Positions 1 through 11,773 are shown, counted from the stretch's first letter. The stretch: DNA of 64,000 nt from Perspicuibacillus lycopersici (GCF_025660475.1 NZ_JAOUSF010000001.1:248001-312000), one strand, 5' to 3'. Program-made: numbers and translations. The notes: generated by a model not told the origin, from the sequence alone.

Positions 1-1751
1 CCAGCTTCTTTAATCGCCCATACGGAATGTACTGTTGCATAATCAAATTCTACCCCTTGACCAATTCGGATTGGACCAGATCCTAACACAAGAATACTTT
101 CTTTTTCCGTTTTAATTGACTCATTTTCTTCTTCATATGTTCCATAATAATATGGCGTAGAGGCTTCAAATTCAGCCGCACATGTATCCACCGTTTTATA
201 AACTGGCATGATGCCATTTGTTTTCCTTATTTCATACACATTACTCTCATTTATTCCCCAAAGCTTTGCAATCGTTTTATCGGAAAATCCTTTTTTCTTT
301 GCTGTTTTCAACAACTCTACATTATCTTTATTGCTACGTAGCTCGTTTTCTAGCTTGATAATATTTGCCATTTTATATAGGAAAAAAAGATCAATGGCAC
401 TCCAATCGTGAATTTTCTCGATTGTTACACCACGACGGAGTGCTTCTCCGATGTAAAAGAGACGTTCATCACCCGCTTTACGAATTCTTTTTTCTAATAG
501 CTTATCATCCACCTGCTCTGGATTGTTTAGTTCGATATGGTAAACATTCGCTTCTAATGAACGGATAGCTTTAAGTAATGATTCCTCGAACGTTCTACCA
601 ATTGCCATCACTTCTCCTGTAGCTTTCATTTGCGTACCTAGTGTCCGCTTTGCAGATTCAAATTTATCGAATGGCCAGCGTGGTATTTTCGTTACAATAT
701 AATCGAGGGTAGGCTCGAACATTGCATACGTTTTTCCGGTTACTGGATTCATCATCTCATCCAATGTAAGTCCAACTGCAATTTTCGCTGCAAGCTTTGC
801 AATCGGATAACCGGTAGCCTTTGATGCTAGTGCTGAGGAACGACTGACACGTGGGTTTACTTCAATAATATAGTATTGAAAACTATTGGGATCCAATGCG
901 ATTTGTACATTACAGCCACCTTCAATTTCCAGTGCACGAATAATTTTTAGTGACACATTCCGTAGCAATTGATATTCGCGATCAGATAATGTTTGACTCG
1001 GTGCCACAACAATAGAATCCCCAGTATGAATTCCTACCGGATCAATATTTTCCATGTTACAAACAACAATCGCCTGATCGTTTGAATCGCGCATTACTTC
1101 ATATTCAATTTCCTTATATCCTGCAATACTTTGCTCTAATAATATTTGGTGGACTGGACTATTTTTTAAACCACTTTGAACGATATCGATTAAGTCCTGA
1201 TCATTTTCACAAATTCCCCCGCCTGTTCCACCTAGTGTAAAGGCAGGGCGTACGATGACTGGAAAGCCAATATTTTCAACAAATGATTTCGCTTCCTCCA
1301 AGCTATGAACAATGGCACTTTCAGGTACTGGTTCACCAATTTCGTTCATTAAGTTTCTAAATAACTCACGATCTTCCGCTTTTTCGATAGAGGAAAGCTT
1401 TGTTCCTAAAATTTCCACATTATATTGCTGTAAAATTCCGGAATTTGCTAATTGAACTGCTAAATTTAATCCTGTTTGACCACCTAGCGTTGGTAATAGA
1501 GCATCCGGTCTTTCCTTGCGAATGATTCTACTTACAAATTCAAGTGTTAATGGTTCGATATAGACAACATCTGCGATTTCTGTATCGGTCATAATGGTAG
1601 CAGGATTAGAGTTAACTAATATTACGCGATATCCTTCTTCTTTTAAAGCTAGACATGCTTGTGTACCTGCATAATCAAATTCTGCAGCCTGCCCTATAAC
1701 AATTGGACCTGAACCTATTACTAAAATGGTTTGAATATCAGTGCGTTTCAT
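1..1751 (-). CDS. carB: Carbamoyl-phosphate synthase large subunit (partial, N-terminal part)
   Basis: Large subunit of the glutamine-dependent carbamoyl-phosphate synthase, which makes carbamoyl phosphate for UMP synthesis. The window holds the start codon and about 583 codons of a protein that is normally near 1,070 residues; the rest lies beyond position 1. The N-terminus starts [16 protein letters not shown], a nucleotide-binding loop. The first ATP-grasp module ([35 protein letters not shown]) and the connecting oligomerisation region follow, and the second half begins at [13 protein letters not shown] near residue 555. The ATG lies inside the end of carA (14-nt overlap), which indicates translational coupling. 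It is the last visible gene of the pyr operon. Assignment is certain from motifs and context. Confidence 0.97.
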   Translation of the reverse strand, partial: MKRTDIQTILVIGSGPIVIGQAAEFDYAGTQACLALKEEGYRVILVNSNPATIMTDTEIADVVYIEPLTLEFVSRIIRKERPDALLPTLGGQTGLNLAVQLANSGILQQYNVEILGTKLSSIEKAEDRELFRNLMNEIGEPVPESAIVHSLEEAKSFVENIGFPVIVRPAFTLGGTGGGICENDQDLIDIVQSGLKNSPVHQILLEQSIAGYKEIEYEVMRDSNDQAIVVCNMENIDPVGIHTGDSIVVAPSQTLSDREYQLLRNVSLKIIRALEIEGGCNVQIALDPNSFQYYIIEVNPRVSRSSALASKATGYPIAKLAAKIAVGLTLDEMMNPVTGKTYAMFEPTLDYIVTKIPRWPFDKFESAKRTLGTQMKATGEVMAIGRTFEESLLKAIRSLEANVYHIELNNPEQVDDKLLEKRIRKAGDERLFYIGEALRRGVTIEKIHDWSAIDLFFLYKMANIIKLENELRSNKDNVELLKTAKKKGFSDKTIAKLWGINESNVYEIRKTNGIMPVYKTVDTCAAEFEASTPYYYGTYEEENESIKTEKESILVLGSGPIRIGQGVEFDYATVHSVWAIKEA

Positions 1752-2835
1752 TGATGTATGCCCCTTCCTGATTAGTATTCATCATTTCGATAAACTGATC
1801 AAATAAATAATTCGCATCTTCTGGTCCAGGGGAGCTTTCTGGGTGATATTGAACCGAAAAAGCTAGATGCTCTTTATGTTTTAGACCTTCTACTGTTCCA
1901 TCATTAATCGCTATATGGGTTACGAAAAGCGGTGTATTTCTTACCGATTCATGTTCGACTGCATACCCATGATTTTGTGAAGTTAATACTACTTTACCTG
2001 TGGCCAAATCTTTAACCGGATGATTCGCACCACGATGGCCAAATTTCAATTTTGATGTATTGGCACCACATGCTAATGCTAATAACTGGTGTCCTAAACA
2101 TATTCCGAAAATTGGCACCTTACCGATTAATTCCTTAACCGTTTGAATTGCTACAGGAATATCCTTTGGATCCCCTGGTCCATTGGAAAGCATTACACCA
2201 TCTGGATGCAAATTTAACACTTCCTCAGCTGTGGTCGTATGTGGTGCAACAATAACTGTACATTTCCGATTTTTTAGTTCCCGTAAAATGCCATGCTTCA
2301 TACCATAATCAATTAATACTACACGATGTCCTCTTCCTGGACTTGGATATAATTGTTTTGTAGACACAGTTTCCACAAGCTCTGTGGAGATTGGCTGATT
2401 TTGTAATTGTTCAATGACCTTTGCAACATCTACCTCCATTCCGCATAATGCACCTTTCAATGTTCCGTAGCGTCGAATAATTCTCGTCAGTTTTCTAGTA
2501 TCTACTCCCGATATTCCGGGAATTTTTTTGCTTTTACAATAGTCATCAATTGTAAATTGACTGCGAAAATTGGAAGGATAATCACATGCTTCCTTTACAA
2601 TAAGTCCTTTTACTGCAGGCTGAAAGGTTTCAAAATCTTCATGATTCACTCCATAATTTCCAATTAACGGATAGGTAAAGGTAACTATTTGGCCAGCAAA
2701 AGATGGATCTGTTAAAATTTCTTGATATCCTGTCATTCCAGTATGAAAAACAACCTCACCAATAGATGTTTCTTCTGATCCAAAACCTTCTCCTACAAAT
2801 ACTGTTCCATCTGCTAATATGAGCTGTCTTCTCAT
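1738..2835 (-). CDS. carA: Carbamoyl-phosphate synthase small subunit (glutamine amidotransferase)
   Basis: Hydrolyses glutamine and passes ammonia to CarB. The 365-aa protein has the N-terminal CPSase small-subunit domain and a class I glutaminase domain with the nucleophile Cys246 (GICLGHQ) and the pair His331/Glu333 (QYHPES). An open frame extends 20 codons further upstream, but I place the start at ATG 2835 ([10 protein letters not shown]). It forms an ATGA overlap with the pyrC stop and gives the family's usual length of about 364 residues. The overlaps on both sides show a tightly coupled pyrC-carA-carB unit. Confidence 0.96.
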   Translation of the reverse strand: MRRQLILADGTVFVGEGFGSEETSIGEVVFHTGMTGYQEILTDPSFAGQIVTFTYPLIGNYGVNHEDFETFQPAVKGLIVKEACDYPSNFRSQFTIDDYCKSKKIPGISGVDTRKLTRIIRRYGTLKGALCGMEVDVAKVIEQLQNQPISTELVETVSTKQLYPSPGRGHRVVLIDYGMKHGILRELKNRKCTVIVAPHTTTAEEVLNLHPDGVMLSNGPGDPKDIPVAIQTVKELIGKVPIFGICLGHQLLALACGANTSKLKFGHRGANHPVKDLATGKVVLTSQNHGYAVEHESVRNTPLFVTHIAINDGTVEGLKHKEHLAFSVQYHPESSPGPEDANYLFDQFIEMMNTNQEGAYINETH

Positions 2836-4121
2836 TGCTGTACACTCTCCTTCTCCCATACTATTTCCCCATTTACGATGGTTTGTACTGGCCACCCTTT
2901 ACAATTCCAGTTTGTAAACGGAGTGTTCTTCCCTTTCGATGCAAACTTTGCAGGATCGATTGTTGCCTCATGTTTTAAGTCAACGAGTACGATATCTGCA
3001 TGCTCGCCTTCTGCTAGCTTTCCAAATGGCAGTTGGAAAGCATTTGCTGGCTTAATAGTCATAAAGTCTACAAGCTCTTTTAATGTAAGAATCTCCTTTT
3101 CTACTAAATTTGTATATAAAAGCGGAAATGCTGTTTCAAGACCGACAATGCCAAACGGTGCACTACGCATTCCTTTTTGTTTGTCTTCCTCTGTATGTGG
3201 TGCATGATCTGTTGCAATAAAGTCAATTGTGCCATCCATTAGTCCTGCTAACAATGCCGCCTTATCTTCCTTGCTACGAAGAGGTGGATTCATTTTGAAA
3301 TTTGCGTCATCTCCTGGTATATCATCTTCACATAATAAAAGATGATGTGGGGATACTTCTGCAGTTACTTTGATACCCGCTCGCTTCGCATCCCGAACGA
3401 CTCGTACCGACTCCTTTGTACTAATATGGCAAACATGGTAATGGCAATTAGCAGCCTCTGCTAATAATATGTCTCTCGCTATTTGGACGGATTCTGCTAT
3501 GGAAGGGATCCCAGGAATATTCAATTCTTTATCGATTTTTCCTTCATGAACTGCACCGGAGTAAATTAATGAGTTATCTTCACAATGGGCGACAATTGCT
3601 TTATTAATATTTGCTGCTTCCTTCATTGCCTCATACATAACTCCGGCGGCTTGAACTCCTACACCATCGTCAGAGAAAGCAAATGCATTAGCCTCCGCAA
3701 GTGCAGGAAAATCGACTAACTCTGTACCACGTTGCCCTTTCGTTATCGTTGCATACGGAAGAACTCTTACCTTCGCTGTTTCTTTTATTCGTTTATGTAA
3801 CCATTCCAGCTGCTCCTTAGTGTCCGGAACTGGTTTTGTATTTGGCATTGATGCAATTGTCGTAAAACCACCTTTTGCAGCTGCTAGTGTGCCAGTAGCA
3901 ATTGTTTCTTTCTGCTCTCCTCCGGGCTCCCGCAAATGCACATGTAAGTCAACGAAGCCTGGAGAAACTAGTAAGCCAGCTGCTTCAATTACCTTTTCAC
4001 TACCTGTTGCTTGAATATTGCTAGCAATTTTTTTTATTATGCCTTCTTCCAGATAAAGATCGCATACTTCCAATTCTCCTGCTTGATTAAGTAACGAACC
4101 ATTTTTAATCAATAATGACAT
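2832..4121 (-). CDS. pyrC: Dihydroorotase
   Basis: Zinc amidohydrolase that cyclises N-carbamoyl-L-aspartate to dihydroorotate, the third step of pyrimidine synthesis. The 429-aa protein has the metal-binding motif [10 protein letters not shown] with His60 and His62, further metal-region motifs (AHCEDN, CHIST), and TDHAPH near residue 305. Length and motifs match the Gram-positive PyrC type. The start overlaps the end of pyrB by 17 nt and its stop overlaps carA by 4 nt, so it sits inside the coupled pyr operon. Confidence 0.96.
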   Translation of the reverse strand: MSLLIKNGSLLNQAGELEVCDLYLEEGIIKKIASNIQATGSEKVIEAAGLLVSPGFVDLHVHLREPGGEQKETIATGTLAAAKGGFTTIASMPNTKPVPDTKEQLEWLHKRIKETAKVRVLPYATITKGQRGTELVDFPALAEANAFAFSDDGVGVQAAGVMYEAMKEAANINKAIVAHCEDNSLIYSGAVHEGKIDKELNIPGIPSIAESVQIARDILLAEAANCHYHVCHISTKESVRVVRDAKRAGIKVTAEVSPHHLLLCEDDIPGDDANFKMNPPLRSKEDKAALLAGLMDGTIDFIATDHAPHTEEDKQKGMRSAPFGIVGLETAFPLLYTNLVEKEILTLKELVDFMTIKPANAFQLPFGKLAEGEHADIVLVDLKHEATIDPAKFASKGKNTPFTNWNCKGWPVQTIVNGEIVWEKESVQQ

Positions 4122-5022
4122 ATTCCATCTCCCTTTCCATTGGCGTTTGTAATGCTCGTTTTAATACAGCCATACGAACATATACACCATTTTCCATTTG
4201 CTTAAAAATCCGGGATCTCCCACATTCCACTAAAGCGGAGGCAATTTCCACATTGCGATTAACTGGTGCAGGATGCATAATGATGCTATCTGGTTTCATA
4301 CTTTTTTCGCGAGCAATCGTTAAGCCATATTGCTCGTGATATTGTTGCTTCGTTAATTGCAAATGCTCTTGATGCCGTTCATGTTGAATTCTTAATAACA
4401 TTACAACATCAGCAGTTTGAATTGCTTCATCAATTGGTAAATAGCTTCCATTCGCAATTATTTGCCTATCAAACCATTCTGGCGGACCAGAGAAACAAAC
4501 GTTCGCACCAAGTCGCATCAACGCTTCTGAATTGGAACGAGCAACTCGACTATGAAGAATATCTCCAATAATTGCAATGTTTAAATCCGTAAAGCTACCA
4601 AACTCTTGGTGGATTGTTAATAGATCAAGTAAACACTGTGTCGGATGATGCCCACATCCATCACCGCCATTTATAATAGGAATGTTAATATTCGATAATT
4701 CATCAAAATAACGATCCTTTTCATGACGAATAACAACGGCAGAAAGTCCAATCGATTGTAATGTTTTAACGGTGTCATATAGAGTCTCACCCTTTAATAC
4801 ACTAGATGTATTTGCCTCAAAAGGGATTACTTGTAGTCCTAGCTTTCGTTCCGCCATTTCGAAACTACTTTTAGTTCGTGTGCTAGGTTCAAAAAACAAG
4901 TTTGCAATAAAGGCTGATTGATTAGGCGCCCAACCTTCATCTTTCGAAAAGTTATTCGCATCAGCCAATATTTTCTTTATCTCCTCAGCCGATAAATCTC
5001 CCATTGTTAACAGATTACCCAT
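4105..5022 (-). CDS. pyrB: Aspartate carbamoyltransferase, catalytic chain
   Basis: Transfers the carbamoyl group to aspartate, the committed step of UMP synthesis. The 305-aa protein has the carbamoyl-phosphate loop FFEPSTRT (residues 43-50), [10 protein letters not shown], the HSRVARSN segment and the MHPAPVNR motif. No regulatory pyrI is seen, as is usual in Bacillus. It follows pyrR after a 227-bp interval that holds a PyrR binding site and an attenuator terminator. In B. subtilis the permease gene pyrP stands between pyrR and pyrB; here it is absent. Confidence 0.96.
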   Translation of the reverse strand: MGNLLTMGDLSAEEIKKILADANNFSKDEGWAPNQSAFIANLFFEPSTRTKSSFEMAERKLGLQVIPFEANTSSVLKGETLYDTVKTLQSIGLSAVVIRHEKDRYFDELSNINIPIINGGDGCGHHPTQCLLDLLTIHQEFGSFTDLNIAIIGDILHSRVARSNSEALMRLGANVCFSGPPEWFDRQIIANGSYLPIDEAIQTADVVMLLRIQHERHQEHLQLTKQQYHEQYGLTIAREKSMKPDSIIMHPAPVNRNVEIASALVECGRSRIFKQMENGVYVRMAVLKRALQTPMEREMEYVIID

Positions 5023-5073
5023 CCTTTTAATCCCTCCAAGTATTTCATTTACTTAAAAAGTATACTAATATGC

Positions 5074-5110
5074 AAAAAAACCTCTTTCCAATTGCTGGAA
5101 AGAGGTTTTT
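5074..5110 (-). terminator. PyrR-controlled attenuator terminator before pyrB
   Basis: A GC-containing stem of about 15 bp (CCTCTTTCCA paired with TGGAAAGAGG) is followed on the minus strand by a run of seven T. It lies between pyrR and pyrB, downstream of a PyrR binding sequence. This is the standard pyr attenuation layout: PyrR with UMP favours this terminator. Confidence 0.88.
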
Positions 5111-5203
5111 AGAAGATACAATTGTTCCATAATCTGGATACAAGCAAATAAGCTAATTTCTTCTTTGCAAGTAGCTAGGAATAGAACCATTCTATTTAAA
5201 AAA

Positions 5204-5240
5204 TCCCCTTTTCAGCCTCTCTGGACTGTCTTTAAAAGGG
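5204..5240 (-). promoter_or_regulatory. PyrR binding loop (anti-antiterminator) before pyrB
   Basis: The minus strand reads CAGTCCAGAGAGGCTG inside a stem closed by CCCTTTT/AAAAGGGG. This matches the conserved PyrR RNA-binding element (AGUCCAGAGAGGCU). It starts only 10 nt after the pyrR stop codon. Binding of PyrR here would stabilise the anti-antiterminator and allow the terminator at 5074-5110 to form. Confidence 0.9.
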
Positions 5241-5249
5241 CAAGCTATT

Positions 5250-5807
<558 letters not shown>

Positions 5808-5837
5808 TTATTCGTACGAGAATTTTTTAAAAGATAC

Positions 5838-5870
5838 AAAAAACCTCTCGCTAGTAAAGGCGAGAGGGTC
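5838..5870 (-). terminator. PyrR-controlled attenuator terminator before pyrR
   Basis: Stem CCTCTCGC/GCGAGAGG with an 8-nt loop, followed on the minus strand by a run of T (TTTTTTG). It lies in the pyrR leader, 48 nt upstream of the start codon and downstream of a PyrR binding loop. Confidence 0.87.
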
Positions 5871-5903
5871 TGTCCCTAGGTAATTTAATGCTTTAGGTCC
5901 GTT

Positions 5904-5936
5904 ACCTTCTCAGCCTCTCTGGACTGATTTAAAGGT
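5904..5936 (-). promoter_or_regulatory. PyrR binding loop in the pyrR leader
   Basis: The minus strand reads CAGTCCAGAGAGGCTGAG within a stem closed by ACCTT/AAGGT. It is a second copy of the conserved PyrR-binding RNA element, here in the 5' leader of the operon. Confidence 0.89.
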
Positions 5937-5954
5937 TCTAATCTTTTCATATTG

Positions 5955-5984
5955 ATGATACTCTTGTTTAGCGTTTGTTGTCAA
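5955..5984 (-). promoter_or_regulatory. Predicted sigma-A promoter of the pyr operon
   Basis: On the minus strand TTGACA (5984-5979) is separated by 18 bp from TATCAT (5960-5955). It lies just upstream of the first PyrR binding loop, where the operon promoter is expected. Confidence 0.7.
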
Positions 5985-6037
5985 TGGGTAAACGATATGT
6001 TTCAATTATCAAATAATAATCGTGCATTATGATACTT

Positions 6038-6949
6038 TTAACGATCATTTTTTAATTGCTGAAGTAAAGTAGAAAAATCCTCTGGTAATGGTGCTGAAAA
6101 CTCTAAATATTCCCCTGTTCGCGGGTGATTAAATCCTAGAACACCAGCATGAAGGACTTGTCCATTAAACGGCAATGTCCTTTTTGGACCATATTTAGGA
6201 TCACCTGCTAATGGGTAGCCGATATATTTCATATGGACTCTTATTTGATGCGTTCTTCCTGTTTCCAGTTCACATTCAATATGTGTGTAGTTATTAAACC
6301 GTTCAATTATACGAAAATGGGTAACGGCATGTTTTCCGTTATCTACAACAGCCATTCGTTGACGGTCTTGTTTGTCTCTTCCGATTGGCGCATCGACGGT
6401 TCCGTAATCATGTGGAATTACCCCATGAACAACTGCTTGGTATTTTCTTGTTACAGATTTTTTCACTAATTGGTCTACTAGGCTTTCGTGGGCAACATCA
6501 TTTTTTGCCACCATAAGTAATCCCGAAGTGTCCTTATCGATACGATGAACAATCCCAGGACGCATCACCCCATTAATCCCTGATAAATCATTACAATGAG
6601 CAAGTAAACCATTAACAAGCGTACCACTCGTATGTCCAGGTGCAGGATGTACTACCATCCCACGTGGTTTATTAACAACAATGACATCTTTATCCTCATA
6701 ATAAATATCTAAATCCATTGCTTCAGGAACAACATCTAATTCGACAGCATCTGGAATTGTTACTTCTATAACATCATTTAGGTTACATTTATAATTTGCT
6801 TTTATTTTATTCCCATTTACAAGGACAAGACCATCCTTAATCCAATCTTGAACTTGTGTTCTTGACCATTCCTTATTGATAGTGGAAAGAATCTTATCAA
6901 TTCTATTTCCACTGTCCACATCACGAATGATGTGTTGTAATTTCTCCAT
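6038..6949 (-). CDS. rluD: RluA/RluD-family rRNA pseudouridine synthase (YlyB)
   Basis: Predicted 23S rRNA pseudouridine synthase of 303 aa. It has an N-terminal S4 RNA-binding domain (residues 15-75, RIDKILSTI...VNGNKIKANY). The catalytic domain follows, with HRIDKDTSGLLMVAK (catalytic Asp138) and the GRTHQIRVHM motif near residue 230. It is 1 bp downstream of lspA, an arrangement conserved in Bacillus (lspA-ylyB-pyrR), so the two are probably co-transcribed. Which uridines it modifies cannot be read from sequence. Confidence 0.92.
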   Translation of the reverse strand: MEKLQHIIRDVDSGNRIDKILSTINKEWSRTQVQDWIKDGLVLVNGNKIKANYKCNLNDVIEVTIPDAVELDVVPEAMDLDIYYEDKDVIVVNKPRGMVVHPAPGHTSGTLVNGLLAHCNDLSGINGVMRPGIVHRIDKDTSGLLMVAKNDVAHESLVDQLVKKSVTRKYQAVVHGVIPHDYGTVDAPIGRDKQDRQRMAVVDNGKHAVTHFRIIERFNNYTHIECELETGRTHQIRVHMKYIGYPLAGDPKYGPKRTLPFNGQVLHAGVLGFNHPRTGEYLEFSAPLPEDFSTLLQQLKNDR

Positions 6950-6950
6950 A

Positions 6951-7415
6951 CTATTTCTCCTTTTTGCTCTTACGTTCTTCTAGAAGCATTTGAATTATTA
7001 ATAATGTTACCCCTACAACAAGGGCAGAATCCGCTACATTAAAAATTGGAAAATCATAATTGAATATGTATACATTTATAAAATCGACAACTTCTTTACG
7101 AAATAAACGGTCTATAAAATTTCCAATTGCTCCACCAAGCATTAATGCAATTGCAATGCTAAATAATGGTTTGCCTTTTCCGTGCTTTTGTAAATAATAA
7201 ATTAAAAATCCAATGACTAAAACGGTGATTAAATAGAAGAACCACATTTGACCTTGAAGTATTCCCCATGCTGCTCCTTGATTTCGATGGGAGGTGATGT
7301 ACAAGAAATCTTCTATAATTGTAATACTTTCACCATATTGCATTTTCGCTACAATTAGCCATTTTGTTAATTGGTCAATTCCAATGATTAGTAAAGTTAT
7401 TAAATAATATAACAA
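6951..7415 (-). CDS. lspA: Lipoprotein signal peptidase (signal peptidase II)
   Basis: Membrane aspartyl protease that removes signal peptides from diacylglyceryl-modified prolipoproteins. Four membrane segments and the motifs [21 protein letters not shown] (Asp102) and NVADSAL (Asp129) are visible. Start chosen at TTG 7415 (LYYLITLL), with GGGGG 8 nt upstream; this gives 154 residues and puts the catalytic aspartates at 102 and 129, as in the Bacillus family. An in-frame TTG at 7430 exists but has a poor Shine-Dalgarno. Co-transcribed with rluD. Confidence 0.93.
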   Translation of the reverse strand: MLYYLITLLIIGIDQLTKWLIVAKMQYGESITIIEDFLYITSHRNQGAAWGILQGQMWFFYLITVLVIGFLIYYLQKHGKGKPLFSIAIALMLGGAIGNFIDRLFRKEVVDFINVYIFNYDFPIFNVADSALVVGVTLLIIQMLLEERKSKKEK

Positions 7416-7639
7416 TCCGGTAACCCCCAAGCTTCCATTATACTCTATTGAATTTTAGCATAAATTGGATTGCAATGCGATTTATTTTCGTTTGAGCTAT
7501 ATTTACTGTTTATATAGGCTTATATTAATTGCTAATGATAATTATTAATAAATACAGCTGTATTTTAAAGGATTGTTATTATGTGTATTTTTCTTTAGGG
7601 ATTTTTAGAAAAAACAACAGACTATACGAAAACAGTGAT

Positions 7640-7881
7640 AAAAAAAGAGTCTGGGACATAAGTGGTTTTCTAAAAATTTCTAATACCAATGATAAAAAAG
7701 ATACTTTTGAAAATTGATTGGAGTGAAGTGTCACTCCCGCGGGAATAGCCCGTGACTCGAGACTCTGCAGGAAGGCAAATCCGCGGACGCTCGACCGCGG
7801 AAAGCGCCAACTAAAACATAATTAAAATAACATTGCTCCATCAAGAAAAATAGCGTTTTTCGTTTTGTCCCAGCCCCTTTT
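7640..7881. repeat. Intergenic repeat-like element with GGGACA/TGTCCC ends
   Basis: A 240-bp AT-to-GC mixed block lies between lspA and ylyA. The ends are inverted copies: AAAAGAGTCTGGGACA at the left and TGTCCCAGCCCCTTTT at the right, each next to A/T runs. The centre has GC-rich palindromes (CCGCGG, CTCCCGCGGGAATAG). This fits the palindromic intergenic elements common in Bacillales. The rest of the lspA-ylyA gap (7416-7639) shows no gene I can support. Confidence 0.6.
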
Positions 7882-7898
7882 CCATTTTGCTTAAAATC

Positions 7899-8189
7899 TC
7901 ATAATGGGAAAACTGGTTTTTTTAAATATTTCATTAGGTGATTGACTTCTCGAAAGCTGCGGACGGTTGGTTGGAAGGATAATAATTCTACTGGTAATTG
8001 GTTACCGGTTTCTTCGCAGATTCCATAGTAACCATTATTCCATTTCTCTAATGTATTGTTGATATCAGATAATTCTTCTTTTGCTAATTGCTTAACATGA
8101 GCAGATAATTGGTTCTTTTCGAGGTGTTCTTCTAAATCCTTCTTCATTGCAACGATTTCCACATACAAATCATTGAACGTTTGATCCAA
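7899..8189 (-). CDS. ylyA: YlyA-like protein, degenerate DksA/TraR-type C4 finger
   Basis: Small 96-aa protein between ileS and lspA, the position of B. subtilis ylyA. The N-terminal half is a predicted coiled coil (residues 5-50, KKDLEEHLEK...). The C-terminal part YGICEETGNQLPVELLSFQPT aligns with the DksA/TraR zinc finger. Only one of the four zinc cysteines remains (Cys at YGIC), so it probably does not bind zinc in the usual way. DksA/TraR relatives act on RNA polymerase, and a similar role here is inference. It is flanked by terminator-like elements on both sides and appears monocistronic. Confidence 0.72.
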   Translation of the reverse strand: MDQTFNDLYVEIVAMKKDLEEHLEKNQLSAHVKQLAKEELSDINNTLEKWNNGYYGICEETGNQLPVELLSFQPTVRSFREVNHLMKYLKKPVFPL

Positions 8190-8413
8190 TTAAAACCCTC
8201 CTATTGTATTCTCATGTAGTTGCTGCAAATGATTCCGTTACTCTTATATACCACACTGATAAAGATATAGTCCTTTTGGACGTAAACCAAATAATGTATT
8301 TGTTAGTTTGTCCACAGAGTCCTGATTCATTTTCAGAAGCTTTTTGTAAAACTAAGAAAGTTATCCGTTTTTGGTTAATCATTGTAATAGATGAAAATGC
8401 GGGTTTTTAACAT

Positions 8414-8479
8414 AAAAAGAGTCAGACTATACACATCTCATCACTTATAGGTGATATTAGCGGTAAGTCTGACCTTTTT
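8414..8479 (-). terminator. Terminator after ileS
   Basis: Outer stem AAAAAGGTCAGACT / AGTCTGACTCTTTTT on the minus strand, with an inner hairpin (ATCACC/GGTGAT type). It ends in T5 and lies 80 bp after the ileS stop. The outer stem is nearly symmetric, so it may work in both directions. The remainder of the 8190-8558 gap shows no supported gene. Confidence 0.7.
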
Positions 8480-8558
8480 CAGCTGTATTAATTTATATAG
8501 TCGTCATAATCTTGCCTGTGTATGGAATAGTCAAAAGCAAAGAAATAACATACAATGA

Positions 8559-11330
8559 TTATGCTAAATGACTATAATTTTCTTTTACAACAGATGCACA
8601 GCGTGGGCATAATGTTGGGTGATCATGATCATGACCAACTTCTGGTGTTACAACCCAACAACGGTCACATGTTTCGCCTTCTGCTTTCGTAACAACAATT
8701 GCTGCATTTTCTAATTTCAATGCGGAATCTGGTGCTTCCTCGTATGCTCCAGCAATTTCAAAATCAGAAACGATAAAAATTTGACCGATATTTTCAGAGA
8801 TGGAAGCAAGTAATTCCTTCACACTATTTGTTACATACAAGGAAACTTTAGCTGTTAATGATTTACCAATAACCTTTTCGTTACGTGCCACCTCAAGCGC
8901 TTTTAGCACATCATCACGAAGATCTAAAAATGCTGACCACTTTTCAACTAATGCATCGGCATTTGGTAATTCCACATAGTTTGGAAGATCTGTCAATTGG
9001 ACACTTTCTTCTTCAACGCTTGGAATATATCCCCAAACCTCATCCGCTGTATGTGGTAAAATTGGTGCCATTAATTTAGTTAGCGCAATTAAGCTTTCAT
9101 AAATGACTGTTTGCATCGAGCGACGAACTTTATCGTTAGGTGCTTCAATGTATAATACATCTTTTGCAAAATCTAAATAGAAAGCACTTAGATCAAGCGC
9201 AAAGAAATTATTTACATTATGATAAATTTCAGCAAAGTTATATTCCTCATAGCAGCCACGAATATTTTTAATTAAATTATTCAGCTTTACAAGCATGTAT
9301 TGATCCACTTCACGTAGCTCTTCAAACGCTACTTTATCTGTTGCTGGATTAAAATCAGATGTTGTTCCGAGCATGAAGCGTAGTGTATTACGAATTTTAC
9401 GATAAACTTCAGAAACTTGCTTGAAGTTATCCATAAATACTTTAACATCAGTTGTGTAATCTACTGAAGATACCCATAGTCGTAATACATCGGCACCGAA
9501 TTGTTTTGTAATTTGTTCAGGGACAATTACGTTACCTAATGATTTAGACATTTTCTTACCCTCTGCATCAACCGTAAAGCCATTAGATACTACACCTTTA
9601 TATGGTGCATGACCTGTCACGGCAACACTTGTAATTAAGCTGGAGTTAAACCAACCACGGTATTGATCAGAACCTTCTAAATAAATATCTGCAGGATGTG
9701 TAAGCTCTTCTCTTGCTTCTAATACCGCATAATGGGAAGAACCCGAGTCAAACCATACATCCATAATATCTGTTTCTTTTGTAAATACTCCATTTGGACT
9801 ACCTGGGTGACTAAAGCCTTCCGGTAATAAATCTTTTGGTTCGCGATCAAACCAAATATTAGAGCCATGCTCTTCAAATAAATTGGCCACATGATTTACG
9901 GTTTCTTCCGTAATAATCGCTTCCCCATTTTCCGCATAAAATACAGGAATTGGAACACCCCAAACACGTTGTCGGGAAATACACCAATCACCACGGTCGC
10001 GGATCATATTATACAGTCTTGTTTCGCCCCATTTATTATGCCACTTCACATTTTGAATTTCATTTAGCAACTGTTCACGAATTGGTTCAATAGACGCAAA
10101 CCATTGTGCTGTTGCGCGGAAAATTACCGGCTTTTTCGTACGCCAATCATGTGGATAGGAGTGAGTAATAAAGGAAAGCTTAAGTAACGCTCCTACCTCT
10201 GTTAATTTTTCTGTAATTACTTTATTTGCTTTATCATAATATAAGCCTTCAAAGCCAGGAGCTTCACTTGTCATATGACCTTTTTCATCAACTGGACTTA
10301 ATACGCCTAATTCATATTTTTGACCTACATAGAAGTCGTCTTCCCCATGCCCTGGTGCTGTATGAACACAACCTGTACCTGAATCCGTTGTAACATGTTC
10401 ACCAAGCATCACTAAGGAATCACGTCCATATAATGGATGCTTTGCAACTACATATTCTAAATCAGAACCATTTACAGTTTGAACAACTTCATATTGATCC
10501 CATTCTAAAGCTTCGACAACAGAACTCAATAAATCTTCTGCGACTACAAATTTTCGGTCATTAACTTTAACGACAACATAAGTCAATTCAGGATGTACAG
10601 AAATACCTAAATTTGCAGGAATAGTCCATGGTGTTGTTGTCCAAATCACGATTTCGGTATCCTGGTCAAGAACACCTTTTCCATCTTTTACAGGAAATGC
10701 AACAAAGATGGATGCTGATTTTTTATCTTTATATTCAATTTCTGCTTCTGCAAGCGCTGATTCAGATGACGGAGACCAATACACTGGTTTTAACCCTTTA
10801 TAAATTAATCCTTTTTTCGCCATTTCACCAAATACACGAATTTGTTGTGCTTCATATTTTGGCTTTAAAGTAATATATGGATTTTCCCAATCTCCACGTA
10901 CACCAAGCTTTTTAAATTCCGTACGTTGGATATCTACCTGTTCATAAGCATATTGTTCACATAGCTTACGGAATTCAAATACAGACATTTCTTTACGGTT
11001 AACACCTTTATTTGTTAATACCTGTTCAATTGGCAAACCATGAGTATCCCAACCTGGTACATATGGCGCATCAAAGCCCATCATTGATTTCGAACGAACG
11101 ATAATATCCTTTAATACCTTATTTAATGCATGCCCCATATGGATACTACCATTTGCATATGGTGGTCCATCATGAAGAACGAACTTCGGACGTCCATTTG
11201 TTCTTTCTTGAACCTTTTTATAAATATCCATTTCTTCCCATTTCGCTTGCATTTCTGGTTCTCTTTTTGGTAAATTTCCACGCATTGGGAAATCCGTTTT
11301 TGGCATTAATAACGTTTCTTTGTATTCCAT
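8559..11330 (-). CDS. ileS: Isoleucyl-tRNA synthetase
   Basis: Class I aminoacyl-tRNA synthetase of 923 aa that charges tRNA-Ile and edits valine. Visible motifs are the HIGH-type signature HMGH (residues 64-67), the editing-domain segment with GHGEDDF, and KMSKS near residue 595. A C-terminal zinc finger (CDRCW...CPRC, about 886-907) is of the bacterial type found in B. subtilis. ATG at 11330 gives the family N-terminus [18 protein letters not shown]. It is preceded by a T-box leader, so expression should respond to uncharged tRNA-Ile. Confidence 0.97.
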   Translation of the reverse strand: MEYKETLLMPKTDFPMRGNLPKREPEMQAKWEEMDIYKKVQERTNGRPKFVLHDGPPYANGSIHMGHALNKVLKDIIVRSKSMMGFDAPYVPGWDTHGLPIEQVLTNKGVNRKEMSVFEFRKLCEQYAYEQVDIQRTEFKKLGVRGDWENPYITLKPKYEAQQIRVFGEMAKKGLIYKGLKPVYWSPSSESALAEAEIEYKDKKSASIFVAFPVKDGKGVLDQDTEIVIWTTTPWTIPANLGISVHPELTYVVVKVNDRKFVVAEDLLSSVVEALEWDQYEVVQTVNGSDLEYVVAKHPLYGRDSLVMLGEHVTTDSGTGCVHTAPGHGEDDFYVGQKYELGVLSPVDEKGHMTSEAPGFEGLYYDKANKVITEKLTEVGALLKLSFITHSYPHDWRTKKPVIFRATAQWFASIEPIREQLLNEIQNVKWHNKWGETRLYNMIRDRGDWCISRQRVWGVPIPVFYAENGEAIITEETVNHVANLFEEHGSNIWFDREPKDLLPEGFSHPGSPNGVFTKETDIMDVWFDSGSSHYAVLEAREELTHPADIYLEGSDQYRGWFNSSLITSVAVTGHAPYKGVVSNGFTVDAEGKKMSKSLGNVIVPEQITKQFGADVLRLWVSSVDYTTDVKVFMDNFKQVSEVYRKIRNTLRFMLGTTSDFNPATDKVAFEELREVDQYMLVKLNNLIKNIRGCYEEYNFAEIYHNVNNFFALDLSAFYLDFAKDVLYIEAPNDKVRRSMQTVIYESLIALTKLMAPILPHTADEVWGYIPSVEEESVQLTDLPNYVELPNADALVEKWSAFLDLRDDVLKALEVARNEKVIGKSLTAKVSLYVTNSVKELLASISENIGQIFIVSDFEIAGAYEEAPDSALKLENAAIVVTKAEGETCDRCWVVTPEVGHDHDHPTLCPRCASVVKENYSHLA

Positions 11331-11484
11331 TTATATACTCCTTTCAATTTAAAGAAAAAACATATAAAAATAACAGCATATATTTTGTTTTTTCGGATTT
11401 ACATATAGTAATAATCATTTCCTCTTTCTCCATAATTTAGACAGTTAGCGAGTCTAGGTCACTTGTATGAAAAAAATAGAAAAT

Positions 11485-11760
11485 AAAAAAGCCTCCTCAT
11501 CCCAAATTGGGACGAGAAAGCTTACCCGCGGTACCACCCAAATAGACAAGAGACATATCTTTTGTCCACTCTACATTCGTAACGTGAATTAACGCCTATC
11601 CTTACGTGAGCAATCCATTTTCAGGATAGGAACTCCAGGGTGATTTTCCAATTAGTCTTTTTCATCGAGCTTACACCATCCTCGATTCGCTTAGCAAAAA
11701 GAAGTAATTGTACTGTCCCTTTCATCGTCATTTTTTATTTCAACTAACGGTCTTACAATC
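11485..11760 (-). promoter_or_regulatory. T-box riboswitch leader of ileS (AUC specifier)
   Basis: The T-box sequence TGGGTGGTACCGCGG is on the minus strand near 11540-11526. It is followed by a terminator stem (GCTTTCTCGTCCCAA paired with TTGGGATGAGGAGGC) and a T6 run at 11490-11485. Upstream, the Stem I region has the typical GCTAAGCGAA...GGATGG...GTAAGC pattern. The segment GGAAAATCACCC places ATC (Ile; 11644-11642) in the specifier position. Uncharged tRNA-Ile pairing would favour the antiterminator. Confidence 0.9.
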
Positions 11761-11773
11761 AAACATATAGTAG

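Noticed and set aside
208-568. Two plus-strand frames inside carB
   Set aside because: They lie antisense to the conserved carB reading frame and have no ribosome site.
7529-7717. 62-aa plus-strand frame between lspA and ylyA
   Set aside because: No ribosome site, random AT-rich composition, and it runs into the palindromic element.
8204-8410. 68-aa plus-strand frame between ylyA and ileS
   Set aside because: No ribosome site or recognisable motif, and it lies in a promoter/terminator interval of minus-strand genes.
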